DNA of 64,000 nucleotides from Campylobacter magnus (GTDB lineage Bacteria > Campylobacterota > Campylobacteria > Campylobacterales > Campylobacteraceae): NCBI RefSeq assembly GCF_028649595.1, contig NZ_JAQSLK010000002.1, positions 1-64,000 of the forward strand. The letters are read 5' to 3'. A program made the position numbers and the translations under genes. The number at the start of each line of letters is the position of its first letter. Position 1 is the first letter of the stretch. Shown piece after piece: positions 1 to 6,697 of this stretch. The notes beneath the pieces are model-generated. The model saw only the letters and a list, made by a program, of their open reading frames with translations, searched no databases and was not told the origin of the DNA.

Positions 1-152
1 TGGTAAGAGGAGCTTTTAAAAGATGAGCTTATAGAGCTTTTATCCAATTTGTGTTTAATTTTCTTAAAAAAATTGCTAGATTATTGCAATATAAAAATAG
101 AATTTAAAAGATTTTTTTTAAATTCTAGAATTCCTAATATTTTAGGAATTCC

Positions 153-1210
153 GGCATAATAGTAAAAAAATGGGTATGAAATTCCACTTTTTGCTTTTAT
201 CTTTCATTATTTTTTAGCTTAAAATAATGTGGAATAAAGACATTTTGTTTTCTAATTTTAATCCACTATGAACTCTAAGTTTAGTCTTTAAATGAGCAAA
301 TTATCCTTCTAGTCCATTATTTGTTTTTGGTAGATTTTCTACGCTTTCATAGGCAAAAAGAAAGGCTATATTTCGTTTTAAAGTGTAATTCGCAGATCGC
401 AATCTAGTATGTGTATATCGCCACTTACCATTTTCATCAATAGTTTTTTCATTTAAAAAGTATTTGTGTCTTTCTTGCCACTTAGAAAGTTTATTGATAA
501 AATCATTACTGCTAAGCTTACAAAGTTCTTTGCTAAGTGCTAGAAGCTCCATTCCAGCATCACTTTTAGGCTTTCTAGTTAGCTTTGCCATTACAGCTCT
601 TAGTATGTGAAAGATTTGAAACGCAATAGGATAAAGAGTTTTGGCAAGTCCCTTAAAGCCATCGCTTACTACTGCTTTGATTATATATCCTTGCTCCACG
701 CACCACTTAAAGCCCAGTTTGTAGTCTTCTAGTTTTTGCTCTATACAATGCCACCAAATAAACTTATTTGAAATAGCATCTTTAAAGACTACTACTCCAA
801 AGTTTAAGCCCCAGTAAGTAGTGTCTATTAGCAATATAATTTCTTTTAGATTTATCTTTATAGGCTTGGTTATCTTGATGGTATTTATGCGATTTCTAAG
901 TGTTTTTTCACAGATATTATTTTCTTTGGATAAGGTATTTAATGTTTTCTTTTCTATAATGTAAGAATTAAATAATTTTTCAGCTTTATTTTTGTTTTTA
1001 AAAGTGAATTTTTTAGAGCAATCTTTGCACTTAAATCTTTGGTTTTTGCTCTTTGTAAAACCTATTTTTACTACTAAATTACCGCCACAATTTTTGCTAC
1101 TGGGTCCGTTGGATGGATAAATTTTTTACTCATATTTTTTATACCCCTTGTAAGTATGAATTTAAGGGACTATTATAGCATTTTCATACCCACTTTTTTA
1201 TCATTATGCC
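153..1210 (-). mobile_element. Insertion sequence with 28-bp terminal inverted repeats
   Basis: The ends are imperfect inverted repeats. The left end (153-180) reads GGCATAAT, then AGTAAAAAAA, then TGGGTATGAA. The right end (1183-1210) is the same on the other strand with two differences. One transposase gene lies on the minus strand between them. The element is flanked on both sides by GAATTC (146-151 and 1212-1217), so it sits in a copy of the window's palindromic repeat; this could be a 6-bp target duplication or chance in repeat-rich DNA. The family assignment rests on the transposase. Confidence 0.85.
301..1133 (-). pseudogene. Zinc-ribbon IS256-variant-type transposase, frameshifted near its N-terminus
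   Basis: Translating the minus strand gives an N-terminal zinc ribbon (a CGGNL segment, then CKDCSKKF), a short helix-turn-helix-like stretch and a DDE-type core beginning DTTYWGLNFGVVVFKD. This matches IS256-related transposases of the variant zinc-binding kind. The natural start is the ATG at 1133 (MSKKFIHPTDP). The frame is lost in a run of five A on the coding strand (1091-1095); one more A would restore MSKKFIHPTDPVAKNCGGN. Downstream of the shift the frame is open to the stop at 301. The element is therefore inactive, switchable at the A run, or affected by a base-calling error. The only non-shifted start is a TTG at 834, which would omit the zinc ribbon. Confidence 0.8.
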
Positions 1211-1363
1211 AGAATTCTAGAATTTACTTATACTGCTTAAACTTGATTTTGATATAATCTCAATATCTAAAATCTCACTTGAAGTAAAATACTTTTTACC
1301 ACTAAAATAGCAAAAGCATAAAGTCTAATAAAAATGCTTAGGGAAAATTAAGGAAAGTAAAGC

Positions 1364-1449
1364 TGGTGCCCGGGACCGGACTTGAACCGGTACAGCCAAA
1401 AGGCCGAGGGATTTTAAGTCCCTTGTGTCTACCATTCCACCACCTGGGC
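1364..1449 (-). tRNA. tRNA-Leu (anticodon TAA)
   Basis: On the minus strand the sequence folds as a tRNA with a long variable arm. The anticodon loop is CTTAAAA within GGGAC/TCCC stems, giving anticodon TAA. The T arm contains GGTTCAAGTCC and the 3' CCA is encoded. The acceptor stem GCCCAGG/CCCGGGC has one A-C mismatch at the fifth pair. It is divergent from tRNA-Ala, which starts 83 bp away. Confidence 0.95.
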
Positions 1450-1509
1450 AATTAAAGAATAAAATTATAGCAAAATTTTCTTAAAACTTGCTCAAATTTA
1501 AGATTTTTT

Positions 1510-1518
1510 TGCTAAAAT
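1510..1518 (+). promoter_or_regulatory. Extended -10 promoter of tRNA-Ala
   Basis: TGCTAAAAT fits the Campylobacter sigma-70 extended -10 form and lies 15 bp before the tRNA-Ala 5' end, after a T-rich stretch. Confidence 0.55.
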
Positions 1519-1532
1519 ACAATATTTATTTT

Positions 1533-1608
<76 letters not shown>

Positions 1609-1614
1609 TTTCAG

Positions 1615-1714
1615 TTTATTTTAAGCTTCTTTTGATTTACAATAATTTAGAATAACACGATATATTCATTATCTTAGCTTAGTTTGATTTAGATTGATTG
1701 ACATTGATTAGCTT
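1615..1714 (+). repeat. Left copy of a ~97-bp repeat flanking the element
   Basis: Starting at TTTTAAGCTTCTTTTGATTT, this stretch matches 14006-14102 with roughly a dozen differences. The shared part includes TTTAGAATAACACGATATAT and TTCATTAT. It lies just inside the element, between tRNA-Ala and the integrase gene. Confidence 0.85.
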
Positions 1715-1792
1715 TTGTTGTAGAATAATTAGCTTAGTTATTAACTCACTTAGAGCTTAATAACTCACTTTTATAAAAAAAAGGGGGCTAAA

Positions 1793-3055
1793 ATGGCGAA
1801 TATTTCAAAAGCTTACTTGCTTGATAAAGATATTAGGCTATTAGAATTTATAGGTAAAGATTACAAAAAAGTAGTTGGTAGCCCAAAAGAGCTTTATGTC
1901 TGTGTGTATGAAAAGACTAAAATGAAAACTTTTAGTTTATACTATAATAAGCACTACATTAAAATAAAAGAATTCCGTGAGGGTATTTATAGCGTGGCTG
2001 ATGCTAGGCGTGATGCCACAAAACTACTTAAAGAGCTAGAAAGTGGCAAAGATATGGCTACCATTAAGGGTAAAAACGACAAATATCTATTCAAAAATCT
2101 TTTTGAGCTACACATAGCCCAAAAGCAAAAAAGAGGTTTAAAAGATAGCTATTTAAAGAAAATAGTTGATATGGCTAATAATTATTTGATGCCAAGCTTG
2201 GCTAGCCGTGATGTAAAAGGTATTAAATATAGCGAGCTTTTAGCAATTTTTAATGCCATTTTTAATCCAAATAATCCAAGAAAGAGTAGACTAGAAACAA
2301 TTCATCGCCTTATAAATGAGCTAAATGCTGTCTTTAAAATAGCTATAAAAGATAGATATATTGAGCATAATCCAAGCGATGGCTTACATGATGAGTTTCC
2401 TACTTCAAGCAGGTTTAATTTGGACAATCAAATAGATACTAGATATCCAGCGCTGACAAATGAGAGCGATATAAAAAGCTTTATAATTGACCTTAAAAAC
2501 GATAATAGGCTTGATTTACAAACAAAAAGAGCTTTATACTTACAAATTATTTGTGGCAATCGCCCTATAAATACAGCAAGTGCTAAGTGGAGTGATATAG
2601 ACCTTGAAAACGGCATTTGGACTATACAGGCTACTGAAATGAAAGCCAAAAGCGAACACAAAATTCCACTTTGTTCTTACGCTCTAAAAGTGCTTAAAGA
2701 ACAGCAGATTTTTAGCGGTAATAGTGTGTTTGTGTTTCCAGCTGACACAATGGCTGGACATCTACACAGAGATAGTATAAGCAAGGCAATTCGCAACCTA
2801 GGAGGCAAAGATAAATATAATGGCAAGGTCACATCTCATGGTTTTCGTGCTACATTTCGCACGATTTGTTCTTTGCACAAGGCTGAACTACTTCAAATGG
2901 GTATAAGCGAAGAGGCTATTGAGAGTGTGCTAGCGCATAAAGAATACAATCCAGTTAAGTTTTCATACGAGAGAGAAAAAGCTACAATAGAGCAAAAACG
3001 CACACTTTTAGAGTGGTATGCTAATTATTTAAATAATATTGAGCCACTTTTTTAA
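1793..3055 (+). CDS. Tyrosine recombinase (integrase)
   Basis: This 420-residue site-specific recombinase would integrate and excise the surrounding element. Residues 1-100 look like an arm-type DNA-binding domain (DUF4102-like), followed by a core-binding helical domain and a C-terminal catalytic domain. The catalytic set is complete: Arg257 (GNRPIN), His349 and Arg352 (SHGFRATFR), His382 (VLAHKEY) and the nucleophile Tyr392. The start has a good ribosome binding site (AAGGGGGC). It lies 185 bp downstream of tRNA-Ala and points into the element, the usual layout for tRNA-targeting integrases. A hairpin terminator follows. Confidence 0.93.
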   Translation: MANISKAYLLDKDIRLLEFIGKDYKKVVGSPKELYVCVYEKTKMKTFSLYYNKHYIKIKEFREGIYSVADARRDATKLLKELESGKDMATIKGKNDKYLFKNLFELHIAQKQKRGLKDSYLKKIVDMANNYLMPSLASRDVKGIKYSELLAIFNAIFNPNNPRKSRLETIHRLINELNAVFKIAIKDRYIEHNPSDGLHDEFPTSSRFNLDNQIDTRYPALTNESDIKSFIIDLKNDNRLDLQTKRALYLQIICGNRPINTASAKWSDIDLENGIWTIQATEMKAKSEHKIPLCSYALKVLKEQQIFSGNSVFVFPADTMAGHLHRDSISKAIRNLGGKDKYNGKVTSHGFRATFRTICSLHKAELLQMGISEEAIESVLAHKEYNPVKFSYEREKATIEQKRTLLEWYANYLNNIEPLF

Positions 3056-3063
3056 GGGATATT

Positions 3064-3089
3064 TAGCACAAAATTCTATTTTTGTGCTA
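3064..3089. terminator. Hairpin terminator after the integrase gene
   Basis: TAGCACAAAA (3064-3073), a 6-nt loop and TTTTGTGCTA (3080-3089) form a perfect 10-bp stem. The A/T-rich stem base would let it work in both directions. It ends within TGTGCTATAAT, which also looks like an extended -10 promoter. Confidence 0.55.
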
Positions 3090-3461
3090 TAATTTCCGTT
3101 GATTATCTAGCAAAATATCTCAAAAATCTTTCAAATAACGATAAAATTGTAACTTTTTAAACTTTTTAATGGATTTTAGCCAAAATTTTAACCGCAAACG
3201 CTACTATATCGTAAAATTTTAAAAATTTTAATATATATTTATTAGCCTTAAAAAATGCCTTTGGGTTAGTGGTGCGATTGTAAATAAAATAGCCTTTCTT
3301 TCTTAATGGCGATTTCTCTTTTATTGGTAAAATATTTGAGAGTAGGTTAAAATCTACTCTCAATTTATGTGATTAACTATAAACCCTAAAAAATCTATTT
3401 TTCGTAAAATTTCCCCAAAATTTCGCTAAAATATCAGCAAGAAAAAATAAAAAGGCAAAAT
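3090..3461 (+). other. Gap between integrase and hsdM: inverted repeat and promoter
   Basis: I see no convincing gene here. TTGAGAGTAG/CTACTCTCAA (3336-3363) is a perfect 10-bp inverted repeat that could be a terminator or operator. TAAAAT at 3427-3432 (in CGCTAAAAT) is a plausible -10 for the hsd operon, 30 bp before the hsdM start. A 65-codon minus-strand frame (3166-3363) starts inside the inverted repeat, has biased composition and no recognisable domain. Confidence 0.45.
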
Positions 3462-5024
3462 ATGAATGTAGCGGAGAGAAAGGCACTTCACAGCGCAATT
3501 TGGAAAATAGCAGATGAGCTCAGAGGCTCAGTAGATGGCTGGGATTTTAAGCAGTATGTCCTTGGAGTGCTATTTTATCGCTTTATTAGCGAGAGTTTGG
3601 AGAGCTACATAAACGAAGCTGAGGGCGCAGGCTTTGCTTACGCTGAGCTTAGCGACGATAAGGCAAAGGACGCAAAGGATGAAATCGTCCGCCAAAAAGG
3701 CTTTTTTATCCTGCCTAGTGAGCTTTTTTCAAATATCATCAAAAACCTTGATAAACACGAAGAAAACATAAATGAGATTTTAAAATCGGTTTTTAAAAAC
3801 ATCGAGAATTCTGCCAAAAACAAAGCAAGTGCTGAGGATATAAAAGGGCTTTTTGATGATATAGACCTTAACTCAAATCGCCTTGGTGCAAACACCCTAG
3901 CACGAAATAAAAACATCTCAAAAGTGCTAAAAGCTATAAATGATATTGATTTTGCTAGTTATGGCGATACGATAAATGATATAGCAGGCGATGCATATGA
4001 GTATCTAATGTCAATGTATGCTAGTAATGCTGGCAAAAGTGGCGGTGAGTTTTTCACCCCTGCTAGTGTGAGCGAGCTACTAGCTCATTTAGTGCTAAAT
4101 GGCGCCAAAGACTACAAAAGTGCCACTATCTACGACCCAGCGTGTGGCTCAGGCTCACTTCTTATAAAAGCACACAAACAAGCTCAAAGCAAAGGCATAA
4201 AAGCGCAGATGCACGGACAAGAGCTAAATATCACTACTTATAACCTTTGTAGAATAAATATGTTTTTACACAATGTAGGCTATGAGAACTTTTCTATCAC
4301 TAATGGCGACACGCTCACTGAGCCAAAATTTACGCGCGCAGATGATAGCGCAATCAAGCTAGATATAAAAGAATTTAGTGCTGATTTTTTAGTATCAAAT
4401 CCACCTTATAGCACTTCGTGGGAGGGCGATAATAGCGAAGTTTTGGTAGCTGACCCTAGATATAGTCCAGCTGGCAAACTCGCACCAAAAAGCTACTCAG
4501 ACCTAGCTTTTATAATGCACTCGCTTTATTTGCTAAAAGATACTGGCGCAATAGTATGTTTTCCTGGCATTATGTATCGTGGCGGTGCTGAAAAAACTAT
4601 AAGAGAATATATGCTAAAAAATAACTTCATAGACTGCGTTATAGCCTTGCCTGAAAATCTATTTTTTGGCACATCAATTGCTACTTGTATAATGGTGCTT
4701 AAAAAGCGTAAAAAAGATGAATCTGTGCTATTTATAAACGCCACTAGCTTTTATGAAAAAGAGCCAAATAATAACTATTTAAGCGATGAAAATATAGCTA
4801 GAATTTTGGATATTTATAACAAAAGAGAGAACAGCAAATTTTGCGCTTTGGTCTCAAATGATGAAATAATCGCAAATAGCTCAAACCTTAGCCCTAGTGC
4901 GTATTTTGAAAGTGAGCAAAAAGAGCAAATTGATATAAATGAGGTAAATAGCGAACTTAATGTTTGTCTAAAAGAGCAAAACGAACTAAGAGCTAAAATA
5001 GATAAAATTCTAAAAGAGCTATAA
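3462..5024 (+). CDS. hsdM: Type I restriction-modification system, methyltransferase subunit HsdM
   Basis: This 520-residue N6-adenine methyltransferase subunit transfers methyl groups from S-adenosylmethionine to the DNA target chosen by HsdS. An N-terminal helical HsdM domain (residues 1-150) precedes the catalytic domain. That domain contains the SAM-binding motif DPACGSGSL at 225 and the catalytic NPPYS at 313. The C-terminus is a coiled helix (NEVNSELNVCLKEQNELR). It is first in a tightly packed operon with an antitoxin, a toxin, hsdS and hsdR. The length is normal and there are no breaks, so it should be functional. Confidence 0.96.
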   Translation: MNVAERKALHSAIWKIADELRGSVDGWDFKQYVLGVLFYRFISESLESYINEAEGAGFAYAELSDDKAKDAKDEIVRQKGFFILPSELFSNIIKNLDKHEENINEILKSVFKNIENSAKNKASAEDIKGLFDDIDLNSNRLGANTLARNKNISKVLKAINDIDFASYGDTINDIAGDAYEYLMSMYASNAGKSGGEFFTPASVSELLAHLVLNGAKDYKSATIYDPACGSGSLLIKAHKQAQSKGIKAQMHGQELNITTYNLCRINMFLHNVGYENFSITNGDTLTEPKFTRADDSAIKLDIKEFSADFLVSNPPYSTSWEGDNSEVLVADPRYSPAGKLAPKSYSDLAFIMHSLYLLKDTGAIVCFPGIMYRGGAEKTIREYMLKNNFIDCVIALPENLFFGTSIATCIMVLKKRKKDESVLFINATSFYEKEPNNNYLSDENIARILDIYNKRENSKFCALVSNDEIIANSSNLSPSAYFESEQKEQIDINEVNSELNVCLKEQNELRAKIDKILKEL

Positions 5025-5037
5025 AAAAGGAAATAAA

Positions 5038-5250
5038 ATGACAAGCCTAACAATAAGTGCAAATAATAGCGCATTTTTAGAACAAATTCTAGAATTTGCC
5101 AAAAAACTAGCAAAAGAACAAAATCAAAAGTTTAAGTTTAGCACCGAACAAAGCCAAACGCTAAAAGTAATAAACGAAGCTAGAAATAACAAAAATCTCT
5201 CAAAAGCTTATAGCGATGTAGATGAGCTTATGAGCGACTTGCTAAAATGA
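5038..5250 (+). CDS. RelB/DinJ-type antitoxin
   Basis: This 70-residue protein starts after a strong AAAAAGGAAA site, 13 bp past hsdM, and overlaps the toxin gene by 4 bp. The N-terminus (LTISANNSAFLEQILEFAKKL) suggests a short DNA-binding segment. The C-terminal part (SKAYSDVDELMSDLLK) resembles antitoxins that wrap YafQ/RelE toxins. The identification leans on the adjacent, clearly recognisable toxin. Such antitoxins normally repress their own promoter, but no separate promoter is evident and the pair appears to be read through from hsdM. Residues ILEF are encoded by a copy of the window-wide palindrome. Confidence 0.8.
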   Translation: MTSLTISANNSAFLEQILEFAKKLAKEQNQKFKFSTEQSQTLKVINEARNNKNLSKAYSDVDELMSDLLK

Positions 5251-5528
5251 AATTTAGCATTAAATACCACAAGGTTTTTAAAAAAGATTTAAAGCCTTTT
5301 AAAAACGACTCTGCGCTTATAGCCGAGCTTCGTGCTGTTATAGAAAAGCTAGCAAATGATGAGATTTTAGAGCCAAAATACAAAGACCACGCACTAAAAG
5401 GCGATTTTGTCGGCACGAGAGAATGCCACATAAAAGGCGATGCACTTTTGGTATATGAAAAAAACGAAAATGAGCTTATTTTACACTGCTTGCGCTTTGG
5501 TTCGCACTCAAAACTAGGACTAAAATAA
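5247..5528 (+). CDS. YafQ-family mRNA interferase toxin
   Basis: This 93-residue RelE-superfamily endoribonuclease would cleave mRNA on the ribosome when free of its antitoxin. The YafQ signature is clear in the second half: YKDHALKG, then TRECHIKGDALLVYE, then LRFGSHSKL. These provide the His, His, Asp and His residues that form the YafQ active site. It overlaps the antitoxin by 4 bp upstream and hsdS by 1 bp downstream (TAATG). It is therefore locked by translational coupling between the methyltransferase and specificity genes, which is unusual for such a module. Confidence 0.9.
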   Translation: MKFSIKYHKVFKKDLKPFKNDSALIAELRAVIEKLANDEILEPKYKDHALKGDFVGTRECHIKGDALLVYEKNENELILHCLRFGSHSKLGLK

Positions 5529-6697
5529 TGAGAATTCTAGAATTTATTAAGCAAAATTGTAAAAATGTGGAATTTAAACCACTTTATGAGCTTACCATTT
5601 GGGATAAAAAATTTAAAGGAATTCCAAAAGAGTGGCAAGAAAAAACTATTAAATTTAATCACATTTTATCTGCTGATTTAAAAAATTTACTTTGCGATGA
5701 TGGCGATATTTTTTTGCTTTCTACTGGAAATTTTAGTGGCTATACAAATAGCGAAATTTGTAAAAATTTCAATCAAGCTGAAATTATAGCTTTGCCAAGT
5801 GGCGGCTTTGCTAATATCAAATATTTTAATGGTAAATTTATCGATAGTGGCAATTTACTTGCTATATCAAAAGATACAAGCAAAGTAAATTTAAAATTTA
5901 TATTTTATTATTTACAAAGTAATTTAAAAATTATAGAAAAAATGTTTCGTGGTGCTGGCATCAAACACCCTGAAATGAGCTCTATTTTAAGTATTAAAAT
6001 TCCTGTGCCGAGTTTAGAGGTTCAAAATAAGATTGTAGAGGTTTTAGATAGCTTTTCTAGCCTTGTGCGTAGCCTTGTGCGTAGCCTTGTGCTTGAAAAA
6101 ACTGCGCGCGAAAAACAATATAAATATTATCTAAATCATCTTATCACAAATGCTAGGAATTCTAGAATTTTCAAACTCGGCGAAGTGTGTGAGTTTGTTC
6201 GTGGAATTCGTGTAACAAAAAAAGACTTAAATAATGGTAAATATTTAGTCTATCAAAATAGTTTAAAACCACTTGGAAATTACGATAAAGCAAATTGTAG
6301 TGCAAACAGCACTTTTATCATAGTTGGTGGTTCTGCTGGAAGTATTGGTTATAGTTATGATGATTTTTGGGCTGCTGACGATTGTTTCTATTGTAAAACT
6401 AACGAAAATGTCATAAATCGTTTTATTTATTATATTTTAATAAATAAACAAAATGAATTACTTAGTAAAGTTCGTAAAGCAAGTGTACCTAGAATTTCAC
6501 GAAATGATATTGAAAACATAGAAATTCCCCTGCCCCCACTTGATGAGCAAGAAAGAATAGTAAGAATTCTAGATTCTTTAAATGAACTAGCAAATGGACT
6601 TAGTGCAGGAATTCCAAAAGAAATAGAACTTAGGCAAAAGCAGTATGAATACTGGCGAGATAGACTTCTAGAATTCCCTAGCAAGGATAGCAAATGA
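5528..6697 (+). CDS. hsdS: Type I restriction-modification system, specificity subunit HsdS
   Basis: This 389-residue subunit reads the bipartite DNA target for both methylation and restriction. It has two target-recognition domains (about residues 10-165 and 210-350). Each ends in a conserved helical spacer: PSLEVQNKIVEVLDSF near 160-176 and PPLDEQERIVRILDSL near 335-350. In the central spacer a 12-bp unit (AGCCTTGTGCGT, encoding SLVR) occurs twice plus a partial third copy at 6059-6091. The first codons and other stretches carry the window-wide palindrome (MRILEF, ARNSRIF, RLLEFP). It starts on the toxin stop codon and overlaps hsdR by 4 bp. Confidence 0.95.
   Translation: MRILEFIKQNCKNVEFKPLYELTIWDKKFKGIPKEWQEKTIKFNHILSADLKNLLCDDGDIFLLSTGNFSGYTNSEICKNFNQAEIIALPSGGFANIKYFNGKFIDSGNLLAISKDTSKVNLKFIFYYLQSNLKIIEKMFRGAGIKHPEMSSILSIKIPVPSLEVQNKIVEVLDSFSSLVRSLVRSLVLEKTAREKQYKYYLNHLITNARNSRIFKLGEVCEFVRGIRVTKKDLNNGKYLVYQNSLKPLGNYDKANCSANSTFIIVGGSAGSIGYSYDDFWAADDCFYCKTNENVINRFIYYILINKQNELLSKVRKASVPRISRNDIENIEIPLPPLDEQERIVRILDSLNELANGLSAGIPKEIELRQKQYEYWRDRLLEFPSKDSK
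6059..6091 (+). repeat. 12-bp tandem repeats in the hsdS central linker
   Basis: AGCCTTGTGCGT occurs at 6059-6070 and 6071-6082, with 9 matching bases at 6083-6091. It encodes SLVR-SLVR-SLV between the two recognition domains, and the copy number can change without altering the frame. Confidence 0.9.

Noticed and set aside
1-162. Open frame running from the window edge into the IS left end
   Set aside because: It follows a stop at 4-6, has no start codon and is largely made of palindrome sequence.
3166-3363. 65-codon minus-strand frame upstream of hsdM
   Set aside because: It starts within an inverted repeat, has no ribosome site or known domain and its composition follows the AT-rich gap; not convincing as a gene.
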